Assembly (NCBI RefSeq): GCF_904846625.1
Contig: NZ_CAJHBL010000006.1
Span: 62,001-126,000 of the forward strand
From: Psychrobacter sp. JCM 18900
Lineage (GTDB): Bacteria; Pseudomonadota; Gammaproteobacteria; Pseudomonadales; Moraxellaceae
Reading direction: 5' to 3'
DNA: 64,000 nucleotides
The translations under genes and the position numbers were made by a program. Positions 33,366 to 44,184 of this stretch are shown here, piece after piece. The number at the start of each line of letters is the position of its first letter. Positions within the stretch are counted from its first letter, which is position 1. The notes beneath the pieces were generated by a model. It did not search any database. It was not told the origin of the DNA and was given only the letters and a program-made list of their open reading frames with translations.

Positions 33366-33538
33366 TATTTTAGACTGTCACTATTTTGCTGCGTTACTGA
33401 CTTTATTCTGAATAAATATAATCGCTTGAATAATGACATGACTAACAAAACAATCTCATTTAATGAATATCTTTTGTTACTCATATTTATTATTCTATCT
33501 TTATTACCTTTTATAGACAGCCATTTATTTTGAAAACA

Positions 33539-34546
33539 ATGCCTACCGCCATGCCGACTCAAACGCCACCATCACAGCCCATTGGCCGCTTTGCGCCTTC
33601 ACCAACGGGTGAGTTACATCTTGGCTCTCTAACCACCGCGCTTGCCAGCTTTTGCCATATCAAATCAATCGGTGGTAAGTGGCTGTTACGTATGGAAGAT
33701 ACCGATACTGAACGCTGTGATAGACAGTTCACTGAGCAAATTTTGATGGATCTTGAGGCCCTTGGGCTACATTGGGATGGTGATGTTATTTATCAGTCTG
33801 AGCGCATTGATATCTACAACGACTATCTATTATCATACCTAGGGCCGTTGACCTATGGCTGCCAATGCTCTCGTAAAGACTTAGAACATTACTGGGCGCA
33901 AGAAGAGATAAGTAGAAACCATAGTCGTGCCAGCTTAGCCGCGGCGACCGACCAGACATCGTTAGACGAACAAGTTTCATCTATTAGCCAAGTACAGCCA
34001 AATCGGCAGCGCTATCCACGTCGCTGTGTAGCAGCTGACCTTGATAGACAGCAGCATAAGCTACGTATTCAGCTACCAGACTATCGGATTGGCTTCAATG
34101 ACGGTATTCAAGGACTACAATGGGATAATCCGCAGCAGACATTAGGCGATATGGTCGCTCGTCGTCAGGATGGCATGATTAATTATATACTGGCAGCCAG
34201 TCTCGATGATGGTCTACAGCAGGTTACTCATATCATGCGTGGTCTTGATATTCTACCTATGACGACGGCGCAAATCGGTATCATGCAAGCCGCGCGCCTA
34301 CCCACTATTGACCAATGGTATCATCTGCCATTGATTAATAATGCTGATGGCCAAAAGCTCTCTAAGCAAAACCTTGCTCAACCAATCGACACATCAGATT
34401 CGAGTCAACTTATTGCTGAAGCCCTATCGCTACTGCAGCAACCAAAGGTCGATATCGACACCCCAGAAAACATGCTCAAACAAGCCATTGCGCAATGGGA
34501 CAATACCCCGCTACAAGGTAAGCAACAGTTAAACTTGTCTTATTAA
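33539..34546 (+). CDS. gluQ: Glutamyl-Q tRNA(Asp) synthetase GluQ
   Basis: Attaches glutamate to the queuosine base of tRNA(Asp), a GluRS paralog lacking the anticodon-binding domain. Class I motifs: [14 protein letters not shown] (HIGH-type) near residue 20 and GQKLSKQ (KMSKS-type) near 275. Zinc-ligand set CQCS...YPRRC is visible. 335 aa, longer than the ~300 usual, with a polar insert around residues 125-150. ATG at 33539 is preferred over the TTG at 33530. RBS is weak. Confidence 0.9.
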   Translation: MPTAMPTQTPPSQPIGRFAPSPTGELHLGSLTTALASFCHIKSIGGKWLLRMEDTDTERCDRQFTEQILMDLEALGLHWDGDVIYQSERIDIYNDYLLSYLGPLTYGCQCSRKDLEHYWAQEEISRNHSRASLAAATDQTSLDEQVSSISQVQPNRQRYPRRCVAADLDRQQHKLRIQLPDYRIGFNDGIQGLQWDNPQQTLGDMVARRQDGMINYILAASLDDGLQQVTHIMRGLDILPMTTAQIGIMQAARLPTIDQWYHLPLINNADGQKLSKQNLAQPIDTSDSSQLIAEALSLLQQPKVDIDTPENMLKQAIAQWDNTPLQGKQQLNLSY

Positions 34547-34583
34547 TGAGAATTATTCCATCAAAAGTCATAACATAGACAAT

Positions 34584-34613
34584 AAAAAGCGCCACTAAAA
34601 GTGACGCTTTTTA
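34584..34613. terminator. Bidirectional terminator between gluQ and ftsW
   Basis: AAAAAGCGCCACT / AGTGACGCTTTTT (one mismatch) with a 3-base loop, T5 on the right and A5 on the left. It serves convergent gluQ and ftsW. Confidence 0.82.
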
Positions 34614-34682
34614 TTGCAATAATGCTAAACACTATTTACCGAAACTCTGAGTCTATGCAAAGACTATTATATATAGAGCCTA

Positions 34683-35879
34683 TTAGTAATAACGGCATTG
34701 GCTTTTCTCGATCTCAGGGCTTTCTTTATATATCTTCAATAATAGCGCGACCATAACCAAGCTAATCAACATAGACGAACCGCCATAACTAAAGAACGGC
34801 ATAGTGAGACCTTTGGTTGGAATGGCACCCATGTTCATCGCAGCGTTAATAATCGTCTGGGCAATAAATACTACACCGATTCCGAAAGCGGTATAGCTCA
34901 TACGCATTTGACGACGTTTTAGCGCGTTGTAACTGATACGCATCGCACTACCGATGATCAACGCTTCAAGTATCAGTACCATGCTGACACCGACGAACCC
35001 TAACTCTTCACCCGTAATGGCTAATAAGAAATCCGTATGCGCCTCAGGCAAATGCGACAGTTTCTGTACACTTTCGCCATAGCCGACACCCGTGAACTGC
35101 CCACGGCCAAAGGCGATCAAACTACGTGCCAACTGATAATCGGTATCCTGTACGTCATCAAATGGATCCATAAACGACATCACACGCACCAATCGGTACT
35201 CTGCCGTAGTCACCATCAAGACAGCCCCGCCAACAGCAGCAGCACCCAAGGCTAAGAAGTGCTTATAAGGTGCCCCAGCGATATAAAAAATCGCGAACAG
35301 TGTACCGATAATGACGACAAAAGAACCAAAATCTGGCTGCGACAATAGCAGTATCGTTATCAGCGCCACTACCAGCATAATTCGCAAAAAACCATCTAGG
35401 CCATTACGAACTTCAAAAGATCGGCGCACCACAAAGTCAGATACAAACACAATCATGACCAGTTTGGCTAACTCAGCTACCTGAAAGTTAAAACCACCTA
35501 CCGTAAGCCAGCGCTTGGAACCATTAATTGGCGTACTAAACAATGTGGCAACAAGTAATAGCCCCGTGATGCCCAACAAAGCAAACTGGGTCTCGGTCTT
35601 ATATAGTGTGCGTAAAGACACGCTATAATAAGGAATGACCGCAACGATTAAACCAATCGTCATATACAACAACTGGTTTTTGAAAAAATACAGCTCAGTC
35701 ATACCGCGGCTAAGCGCAAAAGGAATAGAAGCAGAAGCAACCATCAGCAGACTAAGCACCATCATACAGCCGACGCTTGATAATAAAATTGCGCGCGCTG
35801 ATGGCATAGACAGAACACCATCTGAGCCAGAGGTTTGCTTGGTTTGGGGCGAGGAACGAAAAAAAGAAGAGAGCGCCAT
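34683..35879 (-). CDS. ftsW: Peptidoglycan glycosyltransferase FtsW
   Basis: Septal SEDS-family polymerase acting with FtsI at the divisome. About ten membrane helices. SEDS landmarks: GSKRWLTVGGFNFQVAELAKL, LLSQPDFGSFVVI, the loop with LPEAHTDFLLAITGEELGF, and the FtsW/RodA signature with PTKGLTMPFFSYGGSS. 398 aa from ATG 35879; an alternative GTG at 35930 would add 17 basic residues and has no RBS. murD upstream supports FtsW over RodA (dcw cluster order murD-ftsW). Confidence 0.9.
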   Translation of the reverse strand: MALSSFFRSSPQTKQTSGSDGVLSMPSARAILLSSVGCMMVLSLLMVASASIPFALSRGMTELYFFKNQLLYMTIGLIVAVIPYYSVSLRTLYKTETQFALLGITGLLLVATLFSTPINGSKRWLTVGGFNFQVAELAKLVMIVFVSDFVVRRSFEVRNGLDGFLRIMLVVALITILLLSQPDFGSFVVIIGTLFAIFYIAGAPYKHFLALGAAAVGGAVLMVTTAEYRLVRVMSFMDPFDDVQDTDYQLARSLIAFGRGQFTGVGYGESVQKLSHLPEAHTDFLLAITGEELGFVGVSMVLILEALIIGSAMRISYNALKRRQMRMSYTAFGIGVVFIAQTIINAAMNMGAIPTKGLTMPFFSYGGSSMLISLVMVALLLKIYKESPEIEKSQCRYY

Positions 35880-36159
35880 AATTTTATATACACTAACAAA
35901 CGAAAAAACACGGCGTCTATGAAACGCCACCGTTTAAAAAATCATAAAATAAATCGTACTAAATAGATGGTGATAGAAAACCTGTAACCATCGGCAAACG
36001 CCTTAGCTAGCACCTATTTTAGTAATCAGGATTATATGCTTGACAGTAGCAGCAATCTATAAGCAAAACAATCATTTATCCAGAAAATACTGGCTGTTGC
36101 TAGAGAAGAGACATCTGCTATGCCAATCTATATAGCTGCTTAATATATTGGACTACCTA

Positions 36160-37584
36160 TCAAGCTTCTGATTGTGCGGTATCTAACTGATTGACCAGTT
36201 GGCTAAAGTGGTCACCGCGAGCCGCATAACCACTATATTGGTCAAAGCTAGCGCAGGCAGGTGACAACAATACAGCCTGCACTTGCGATAAACTACTGGT
36301 AGTGACTTGTTGAATAGTCGCAAAGGCATTCTCTAATGTCTGACACTGCTGTAGTGCGACATCATCACTCAATTTCGCAGCTCTTAGATGTTGTTCAATC
36401 TGCTGGCCATCTTCACCAATAAACAAAACTTGGCTCACATATTGATTGATAAAAGGCGTTAATTCACCAAACTGTTGCCCTTTGCCTTGCCCACCTAAGA
36501 TCAATAATAGCTTACCGTCTTTTGGCGCATAGACTGCGCCCAAGCCTTCAATAGCGGCCATGGTCGAACCAATATTTGTGCCTTTAGAATCGTTGAAATA
36601 ATCAATGCCAACAGCCTTAGCCACATATTGGCAGCGGTGTTCGAGACCTGTGAACTGCTGTAAAGTGGTCAGCATACTCTCTAACGGTAATCCTGCAAGC
36701 TCGCCAAGTGCTAGAGCCGCTTGTGCATTCAATAGATTATGACGACCTTTAATCAACAGTTTGTCTGCCGACAGTAATCGTTCTGTACCACGAGCGAGAT
36801 AAGTTTGGCCTTCTGTGTCGGTAATCAGACCATACTGACCTTTATCAGGGGCATGAATACCCGTACTAATTCTCGGTAAGTTGTCTGCGACCAATGGACG
36901 AGTGAGTGCATCTTCACGGTTAATCATCACTGATTTAGCACCTTGGAAAATACGATGTTTGGCTTGATGGTAGCCAAGCATATCTCCATGACGATCTAAA
37001 TGATCAGGCGACATATTGAGCACAGTCGCTACTTTTGCGCCCAAATTGGTGACGGTTTCTAATTGGAAGCTAGACAACTCAAGTACCGCAAGTTCCATAT
37101 CAGGATTATCTAGCAATGTTAAAGCTGGTACACCGATATTGCCGCCGACACCCACGTTAACGCCAGCATCAGCTGCCATTTGACCAACTAACGTAGTGAC
37201 CGTACTTTTGGCGTTAGAACCTGTAATCGCTACGATGGGTGCGGTACACGCTTCGCAGAACAGTTGAATATCACTAACTACAGGAATATTGGCTTGGCGA
37301 GCAGCAGCCACAGCGGCAGTCTCAAGAGAAATACCTGGGCTAATAATAATACGTGCCGATTGCTGCAATAAATCGGCATCTATCGCACCAAACTGACGAA
37401 TCTCTATCTCGGCTGGCAACTGAGCGGCCAATTTAGGGGCAGCTTGAGCATCAGTGACTGCGACTTGATAGCCTTGCTTGGCCAGATAATGCGCGACTGA
37501 CAATCCAGACTGCCCCAAACCCACCACGACTTGTAGACCACTACCCTTATGAAGTAAGGCTTCTGTTGCTATGTTAGTGGTCAT
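36160..37584 (-). CDS. murD: UDP-N-acetylmuramoylalanine-D-glutamate ligase MurD
   Basis: Adds D-Glu to UDP-MurNAc-L-Ala in peptidoglycan precursor synthesis. N-terminal UDP-binding motif VVGLGQSGLSVAHYL, ATP loop GSNAKST at 122-128 (the Pseudomonas-type variant of GTNGKST), LELSSFQLE, NMSPDHLDRHG, and C-terminal LLSPACASFDQYSGYAARGDHF. 474 aa. Upstream of ftsW on the same strand, 280 bases apart, so the dcw pair is kept but looser than usual. Confidence 0.95.
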   Translation of the reverse strand: MTTNIATEALLHKGSGLQVVVGLGQSGLSVAHYLAKQGYQVAVTDAQAAPKLAAQLPAEIEIRQFGAIDADLLQQSARIIISPGISLETAAVAAARQANIPVVSDIQLFCEACTAPIVAITGSNAKSTVTTLVGQMAADAGVNVGVGGNIGVPALTLLDNPDMELAVLELSSFQLETVTNLGAKVATVLNMSPDHLDRHGDMLGYHQAKHRIFQGAKSVMINREDALTRPLVADNLPRISTGIHAPDKGQYGLITDTEGQTYLARGTERLLSADKLLIKGRHNLLNAQAALALGELAGLPLESMLTTLQQFTGLEHRCQYVAKAVGIDYFNDSKGTNIGSTMAAIEGLGAVYAPKDGKLLLILGGQGKGQQFGELTPFINQYVSQVLFIGEDGQQIEQHLRAAKLSDDVALQQCQTLENAFATIQQVTTSSLSQVQAVLLSPACASFDQYSGYAARGDHFSQLVNQLDTAQSEA

Positions 37585-38292
37585 ATCTATTCCTTCTATT
37601 AAACGAGAAAAATTGCATCAAATAAGTCTGCTGTATAGCGATTCTAATCAACACCGCTAAGATGTGCAGCATCTTAACGCCATCGTTCAGATTTCGGTAC
37701 TGATTTTTTATGACTTTATGCTATTATTCGCCTGTTTTTATATTAAGTGGCTAATGCTATAATAGTCAGCTTGATTAATATTTATCAGTATTTTGCTGAG
37801 CGCATTGCTCAAGCATTTTAGTTTAGCATGTTGTCACATTTATCGCGCTATTGTCATGCCTCTTCATCAACGATTCTTGTTGTGATAAGGGTGTATCAGA
37901 CAATTTTGATAATTTGACGAGTGATATATCACCTTCTACTACAGCAAGTGATTGCTGACTCTATATATTATTGTAGGTACATCTATCTAGTTGCCTATTT
38001 TAAGCAATCTTTTAAAAAATATTTTTAGGTAATTTACTGCCCTTATCATCGTATTGATTATTGATGAGCGTATTTTTGATACCAAAAAAATCAGTAGCTA
38101 CCTTAATTATTAGTTAGATACCTCGGTTATTAGTTAGATATCTTGGTTATTAGTTTCTCACAATCCAACACAGCAACATGACTTAGTGCATGTTGAAGTA
38201 AAAGAAAAATGAATAGCTATTATTAGCGACGCGATCATTTTATAAATGAGTAATGATTACTTTTTTTGCCTCTAACCCTATGTAGTTTACTT
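37585..38292. other. 708-base divergent spacer murD / sulP
   Basis: AT-rich, no supportable gene. It contains a 20-bp tandem repeat (entered separately) and promoters for murD (minus) and the SulP gene (plus). No clear operator was seen. Confidence 0.5.
38107..38160 (+). repeat. 20-bp tandem repeat upstream of the SulP gene
   Basis: TTATTAGTTAGATACCTCGG, then TTATTAGTTAGATATCTTGG, then the truncated TTATTAGTTTCTCA. Period is exactly 20. It lies ~135 bases before the SulP start and could be an activator/repressor site or simple slippage. Confidence 0.75.
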
Positions 38293-39792
38293 ATGACATC
38301 TTTTATTGATAACTTGCGTGACGAATGGTTTTCCAATGTTCGCGGTGACGTTTTATCGGGTTTGGTTGTAGCCCTAGCCCTTATTCCAGAAGCTATTGCC
38401 TTTTCCATTATCGCTGGTGTTGATCCAAAGGTTGGCTTATATGCCTCATTTTGTATCGCGGTGGTGATCAGTTTTGTCGGTGGTCGCCCAGGTATGATTT
38501 CGGCAGCGACTGGTGCTATGGCATTGGTCATGGTCGATTTGGTTGCTGATCACGGTCTGCAATATTTGCTTGCTGCAACTTTGCTTTGCGGTGCCATTCA
38601 GGTCGTGATGGGCATTCTAAAGCTTGGTAATCTGATGCGCTTTGTCTCTCGCTCAGTGGTTATCGGTTTCGTCAACGCTTTAGCAATATTGATTTTTGCT
38701 GCGCAATTGCCAGAATTGAACCCGATGACTGAGCGTGTTGGCATGACCGTTTATATCATGACGGCAGCTGGTTTAGCGATTATTTATCTGTTTCCACTTA
38801 TCCCTAAAATCGGTCGCATCGTTCCTTCACCGCTTATTTGTATTGTAGGTTTGACCGCCGTTGCAATGTATATGAATCTCGACATTCGCAACGTTGGCAG
38901 CATGGGTGATTTGCCAGATTCATTGCCAGTATTCTTGTTACCTGACATTCCATTAAATCTAAATACCTTATTGATTATTGCGCCATACTCTATCGCGCTT
39001 GCCATCGTTGGTCTTTTAGAGTCTATGATGACAGCAACGATCGTCGATGAATTGACCGATACACCAAGTGATAAAAACAAAGAGTGTCGTGGACAAGGTA
39101 TGGCTAACGTTGTGTCAGGTTTCTTTGGTGGTATGGCAGGCTGTGCGATGATTGGTCAGTCAATGATCAACGTCAAATCGGGTGGTCGTACGCGTCTGTC
39201 TACTTTGATGGCCGGTGTTGTCCTTCTGATCATGGTCGTGTTCTTAAGTGAATGGGTCAGTCAAATTCCAATGGCAGCCCTAGTTGCAGTCATGATTATG
39301 GTATCGATTGGCACGTTTAACTGGCAGTCTATTCGCGAGTTTAAGACGCATCCAATGTCGTTCAATATCGTTATGCTAGCGACTGTATTGACTACCGTCT
39401 TTACTCACAACTTAGCTTACGGTGTGGGCGTAGGTGTCTTGCTATCTGCTTTAGCATTTGCCAATAAAATTGGTCAGTTCTTAACTATCTTTAGTGAATA
39501 TGATGACAGCAGCAATACCCGTTATTATTATGTTCAAGGGCAGGTATTCTTTGCCTCTACCACCCAGTTCCTAAATAGTTTCGATACCAAAGAAGCTGTA
39601 GATAGTATTCAGATTGATGTAAGCCAAGCGCATTTTTGGGATGTCAGCGCTGTTGATACCTTGGACAAGCTAGTGATGCGCTTGCAACGTGAAGGCATTG
39701 ATGTCAAAGTGGTAGGACTCAACAATGCGAGTCGAACACTGATTGATCGCTTCTCTGTTCATGACCGCCGAGACATTGGCTTGTTAGACTAA
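38293..39792 (+). CDS. SulP-family anion transporter with STAS domain
   Basis: 499-aa inner-membrane carrier of sulfate, bicarbonate or a similar anion. Hydrophobic core to ~residue 390 with SulP landmarks: [36 protein letters not shown] near the start and [27 protein letters not shown] in the middle. The C-terminal STAS domain (~405-495) contains [24 protein letters not shown] 38293 replaces an upstream TTG. The following universal stress gene fits the common SulP-Usp pairing, often discussed as bicarbonate uptake, but the substrate cannot be read from sequence. Confidence 0.87.
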   Translation: MTSFIDNLRDEWFSNVRGDVLSGLVVALALIPEAIAFSIIAGVDPKVGLYASFCIAVVISFVGGRPGMISAATGAMALVMVDLVADHGLQYLLAATLLCGAIQVVMGILKLGNLMRFVSRSVVIGFVNALAILIFAAQLPELNPMTERVGMTVYIMTAAGLAIIYLFPLIPKIGRIVPSPLICIVGLTAVAMYMNLDIRNVGSMGDLPDSLPVFLLPDIPLNLNTLLIIAPYSIALAIVGLLESMMTATIVDELTDTPSDKNKECRGQGMANVVSGFFGGMAGCAMIGQSMINVKSGGRTRLSTLMAGVVLLIMVVFLSEWVSQIPMAALVAVMIMVSIGTFNWQSIREFKTHPMSFNIVMLATVLTTVFTHNLAYGVGVGVLLSALAFANKIGQFLTIFSEYDDSSNTRYYYVQGQVFFASTTQFLNSFDTKEAVDSIQIDVSQAHFWDVSAVDTLDKLVMRLQREGIDVKVVGLNNASRTLIDRFSVHDRRDIGLLD

Positions 39793-39970
39793 GCAAAACT
39801 GCTAAGCGAATCTACGCGGTCGCCAGCCATGTGGCTATATTATTAGTCCATGGCTAATGTATCGGATATTAATAGACAGTTATATTGGTAAAAGGATTGG
39901 ATGTATTTTTTATACACCCACTCTAAACTAAGATAGCCGATTTTTATTATTAAAATGATGTGGTCGTTTT

Positions 39971-40825
39971 ATGAGTAATTTAAAACCAGATAGTGTGATT
40001 GCTTGCTTGGACTGTCCTGATCATGTTCAAGCGGTACTAGAGGCCAGTATGTGGGCTTCTATTCGCCTGCGCGCGCCTGTTGGCTTATTGCACTCGATGC
40101 CAAGCTTGCAGCAAAAAGCCGCTATTAATTATTCTGGTTGCCTCAATATTGATGACGAAAACGCTTTGCTCGAACAGTTCACATCTAAAGAACATCTGAG
40201 CAACTGTGAGCTAAAAGCACAGGGCCGATTGCTATTGTCTCAAGCAACTTCGTATTGTGAACAGCAACGCCATAAGCTAAAGACATATACACTACATCGT
40301 CATGAGAACCTCAACCAAAGCATTGATTACGTCGATGACCAAGCACAATTGATCGTTATAGGGCATCATGTCACTTGCAAATCAACATTGAGCCAACTCA
40401 TCCGAGTCAGTCACTGCCCCATTTTGGTGACACATGCACCATTTTTGCCCCCTACTACCGCTTTATTTGCGTTTGATAACAGTCCAACGTGCCATAAACT
40501 ACTAAATTGGCTGTGTAAAACGCCACTGGTGCGTGCACTAACGGTTCATATTGTGATGGTTGGCAAGGAAACTTCTGATAACTGTGATGCGTTGCGTGAA
40601 GCCTACGCCAAACTCAAACAGGCAGGTATCAAATCCAAAAAGACATTGCTTGACTGCCGTGATGTAGCTGCGGCTTTGAACTACTATCAAAACCAACATG
40701 ATATCGGTTTACTTATGACTGGGGCTTTTGGCCAATCTCGTCTACGCGAATTACTACAAGGTAGCGATACAAAAAAGCTATTGGTCAGTACAAAAACCCC
40801 TTATCTACTATTTCCTAAAGCCTAA
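39971..40825 (+). CDS. Universal stress protein (tandem UspA-like domains)
   Basis: 284-aa cytoplasmic protein with two Usp-like halves (~5-155 and ~160-284). The second half ends in HDIGLLMTGAFGQSRLRELLQGSDT followed by LLVSTKTPYLLFP, a normal Usp C terminus; the first has LIVIGHHV and SHCPILVTH. The ATP-loop G-2x-G-9x-G pattern is degenerate in the first half. It lies 178 bases after the SulP gene on the same strand, so the product may regulate or accompany that carrier. Confidence 0.82.
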   Translation: MSNLKPDSVIACLDCPDHVQAVLEASMWASIRLRAPVGLLHSMPSLQQKAAINYSGCLNIDDENALLEQFTSKEHLSNCELKAQGRLLLSQATSYCEQQRHKLKTYTLHRHENLNQSIDYVDDQAQLIVIGHHVTCKSTLSQLIRVSHCPILVTHAPFLPPTTALFAFDNSPTCHKLLNWLCKTPLVRALTVHIVMVGKETSDNCDALREAYAKLKQAGIKSKKTLLDCRDVAAALNYYQNQHDIGLLMTGAFGQSRLRELLQGSDTKKLLVSTKTPYLLFPKA

Positions 40826-41203
40826 CGACGTATATATCAACACGTCCAAACCCTTTATCTACCTAAGCGCAGGGGTCTGACTACTATGTTAGGCTCTGCC
40901 GCTTACCTCTATTTTCTCTCTACCTTCCCGCCATTCATCTTTGATACGCTTGCATGAAAAGGCCAAGCTAACGACCAAACTCAAGTTAGCAAATCGTCAC
41001 ATGAAATACAGGGATAGCCTCCCCAAGCACTCAAAAAGTTGGTTATAATAAAGTTTTCATTAACCAAACGCTAAAGATTGATTCACCTTTATTATGCTTG
41101 TAGCGATGGCTCTAATCGTTGCATCGTAGCCCATATTCTATGTTACTACTGTCATTACTTTTTAATGAACAATGCCAATTCTACCTCCCCCCTTGAGTAG
41201 GTT
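40826..41203. other. Spacer upstream of glnK
   Basis: 378 bases with no gene. It should hold NtrC-type enhancer sites for the sigma-54 promoter at 41204, but no convincing palindrome was identified by eye. Confidence 0.45.
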
Positions 41204-41643
<440 letters not shown>

Positions 41644-41749
41644 ATTTGAAGACCTACCTACGGGCATAAACTTATAGGTACAGACTCTTACAGCATTTTA
41701 TCTATCGGTAATGCCGATATCTATATTATAAATTCAAGGGGGAATTTAA

Positions 41750-43012
41750 ATGGAAAGTCAAATCTTTGAGCTCCAATATGCGCTCGATACGTTTTACTTT
41801 TTGATATGTGGTGCGTTGGTCATGTGGATGGCAGCAGGCTTCACTATGTTAGAGGCCGGACTGGTCCGATCAAAAAATACAGTCGAAATCTTAACCAAAA
41901 ACGTCGCACTATTTGCGACGGCTAGTATCATGTATATGGTATGCGGCTATGCGATTATGTATGGTGGCGACCTATTCTTAAGCGGAATTGCAGGCGGTGA
42001 TACGTTAGTAGAAGACGCCTTAGCAGCCTCTGCTGAAAACGGCTTCGGTGGCGACTCTGTCTACTCTGCCGCATCAGACTTTTTCTTCCAAGTGGTCTTT
42101 GTAGCGACCTGTATGTCAATCGTATCAGGTGCTGTTGCTGAGCGCATGAAACTGTGGTCATTCTTATTATTTGCTGTGGTCATGACTGGTGTTATCTACC
42201 CACTAGAAGGTAGCTGGACATGGGGCGGCAACGATGTCTTTGGTCTATTTAACCTAGGCGACATGGGCTTCTCTGACTTTGCAGGCTCTGGTATTGTGCA
42301 TATGGCAGGTGCTGCAGCAGCTCTAGCAGGTGTACTACTATTAGGCTCACGTAAAGGTAAATATGGACCTAACGGCGAGATACGCGCTATTCCTGGTGCC
42401 AATCTACCATTGGCGGCACTTGGTACACTAATATTGTGGATGGGTTGGTTCGGTTTCAACGGTGGTTCAGTGCTCAAATTAGGCGACATCGCTAGTGCTA
42501 ATGCTGTTGCAATGGTATTCTTGAACACTAATGCTGCTGCTGCTGGCGGTGCTGTCGGTGCCTTGATCTTAGCTCGCATCATCTTTGGTAAAGCGGATCT
42601 AACTATGCTCCTAAACGGTGCATTAGCAGGTCTAGTTGCCATTACTGCTGAGCCTTCAACCCCTTCTGCATTGCAAGCTACTATCTTTGGTGTTATTGCC
42701 GGTATCATTGTAGTGTTATCGATCTTAGCCTTAGACAAAATCAAAATTGATGATCCAGTGGGTGCAATCTCAGTTCACGGTGTGGTCGGTCTATTTGGTT
42801 TGCTAATTGTACCTATCACTAACCCAGCATCTACCTTTATCGGTCAGATTGTGGGCGCTGCAACCATCTTTGCTTGGGTATTCATTGCCAGCCTAGTGGT
42901 TTGGTCTATTATCAAGCTGGTTATCGGTCTACGTATCTCTGAAGAAGACGAGTACGAAGGTGCTGATATTGCAGAATGTGGTATGGAAGCTTACCCAGAA
43001 TTTATAAGATAA
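41750..43012 (+). CDS. amtB: Ammonium transporter AmtB
   Basis: Trimeric inner-membrane ammonium channel, 420 aa, with ~11 helices. Twin pore histidines are present in SGIVHMAGAAAALAGVLLLG and ISVHGVVGLFG. The phenylalanine gate region follows TMLEAGLVRSKN. There is no cleavable signal peptide, unlike E. coli AmtB. C-terminal tail EDEYEGADIAECGMEAYPEF carries the regulatory end that contacts GlnK. AAGGGGGAAT serves as RBS. It is 106 bases after glnK and is followed by a terminator. Confidence 0.95.
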   Translation: MESQIFELQYALDTFYFLICGALVMWMAAGFTMLEAGLVRSKNTVEILTKNVALFATASIMYMVCGYAIMYGGDLFLSGIAGGDTLVEDALAASAENGFGGDSVYSAASDFFFQVVFVATCMSIVSGAVAERMKLWSFLLFAVVMTGVIYPLEGSWTWGGNDVFGLFNLGDMGFSDFAGSGIVHMAGAAAALAGVLLLGSRKGKYGPNGEIRAIPGANLPLAALGTLILWMGWFGFNGGSVLKLGDIASANAVAMVFLNTNAAAAGGAVGALILARIIFGKADLTMLLNGALAGLVAITAEPSTPSALQATIFGVIAGIIVVLSILALDKIKIDDPVGAISVHGVVGLFGLLIVPITNPASTFIGQIVGAATIFAWVFIASLVVWSIIKLVIGLRISEEDEYEGADIAECGMEAYPEFIR

Positions 43013-43047
43013 GCTCCTTTCCAGTAAGCTAAGGATTACTGTTAAAT

Positions 43048-43082
43048 ACGCTGATACTACCTACTGTAGTATCGGCGTTTAT
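43048..43082 (+). terminator. amtB terminator
   Basis: ACGC-T-GATACTAC / GTAGTATC-G-GCGT with a 5-base loop and a short T tract, 36 bases past the amtB stop. Confidence 0.75.
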
Positions 43083-43139
43083 AATTTTAGTGTTTAAAGA
43101 TCTCCCCTATTGAAGCCATAAGCTTAAATCTAAAACGTA

Positions 43140-43175
43140 AAAATCCCGCGAGACCTTTCGGTAACGCGGGATTTT
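43140..43175. terminator. Terminator of the DUF2147 gene
   Basis: Perfect 11-bp stem AAAATCCCGCG / CGCGGGATTTT with a 14-base loop, 30 bases past the minus-strand stop. Symmetric T tracts suggest activity both ways. Confidence 0.85.
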
Positions 43176-43204
43176 ATATATTAAGCTAAGACTAATTTTT
43201 TAGT

Positions 43205-43588
43205 TTATTTCTTTTTCCACTCTTGGCTACGAGAGAATGGCCCGATATAGCCTTTTAGCTTTAATGTGTTGCCGCTTAAGCTTGCAGTCATACGATAGTC
43301 TTTACCTTTTGCTGGATCAGTAATCGTACCACCACTATATTTACCACCACCGTCAGCTTTTAGACCTCTAATAACAGTCGTACCAACGTGCTTTTTGCCT
43401 TTCGCAGTATTAGCAGCAATAAGAGTACCGGTCAGAACACCATTTGACTCAGTGATTTTTACCGTACCTTTTGGTTCACCATCATCATATGTCTGCCAAG
43501 TAGTGTTGGCTAATGGGTCAGCGGCGAATGCCATGCTAGCAATACCAATACCAGCAACTGCTAAAGTGGTCTTTGTAAATAATTTCAT
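43205..43588 (-). CDS. DUF2147 family secreted protein
   Basis: 127-aa protein with a clear signal peptide (KLFTKTTLAVAGIGIASMAFA, cut before ADPLANT). The mature part is a small beta-rich domain typical of DUF2147: NTTWQTYDDGEPKGTVKITESNGVLTG... ending in LKGYIGPFSRSQEWKK. Function unknown; probably periplasmic. I chose ATG 43588 with GGGAG upstream. It has its own promoter space and a terminator. Confidence 0.82.
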   Translation of the reverse strand: MKLFTKTTLAVAGIGIASMAFAADPLANTTWQTYDDGEPKGTVKITESNGVLTGTLIAANTAKGKKHVGTTVIRGLKADGGGKYSGGTITDPAKGKDYRMTASLSGNTLKLKGYIGPFSRSQEWKKK

Positions 43589-43849
43589 AGATTGACTCCC
43601 TTCATACAATGATTACTCGAAACGTTATGTTTCTGTTGTCCTATGCTTATCCTTTGCTAGAACCTTTCATTACGAGCTTTACGGTTTCGACCTTTTTCAA
43701 TGATAGTTACCATTACAACTTATAAGCTTTTGGTTAAAGATTCGAGCGACACAAGCGATGTCTTAACTCATTATAAGCAATTTTTAGGTTTTGCCTAGTA
43801 ATTTTTTTATAGTTTCTTATTTCTACAAAAATAAAGCCATATCAAAGAC

Positions 43850-44113
43850 TTATAGAAAAGGATTGTCGATATCTTTATCTAATTGGTCATCATTTTCCTT
43901 TGACTTAGCATCGTTCTTGCTATATAGATTTTTATCTGCAAATGCTTGTACGATTTTCCCCGACAGCTCATGTAGCTGTTGGGCTTGCTCGTATCCTAAC
44001 TCATCAAAAGTGAGATCAATATCACCATATATAATAATCTTGTCTTTTTGATTTTCAATGACAAGATCACCAATCTGCATGCTTTGATGGTCGTTGGCGA
44101 ATGGCTCAATCAT
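43850..44113 (-). CDS. Small acidic protein, unknown function
   Basis: 87 aa, not recognised. The middle (LVIENQKDKIIIYGDIDLTFDELGYEQ) looks like a short beta region, followed by a helix and a highly charged Lys/Asp tail. AAGGA lies 6-7 bases before the ATG, which supports a real gene. It is 71 bases downstream of the nuclease gene on the same strand and could be co-transcribed with it; no immunity role can be shown. Confidence 0.6.
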   Translation of the reverse strand: MIEPFANDHQSMQIGDLVIENQKDKIIIYGDIDLTFDELGYEQAQQLHELSGKIVQAFADKNLYSKNDAKSKENDDQLDKDIDNPFL

Positions 44114-44184
44114 TTGATTATCCTTATTATCAGTAACATTTTATTTTTTTCGAAATGAGTGTGTTTTTGGGTCTTACTGCCAAA

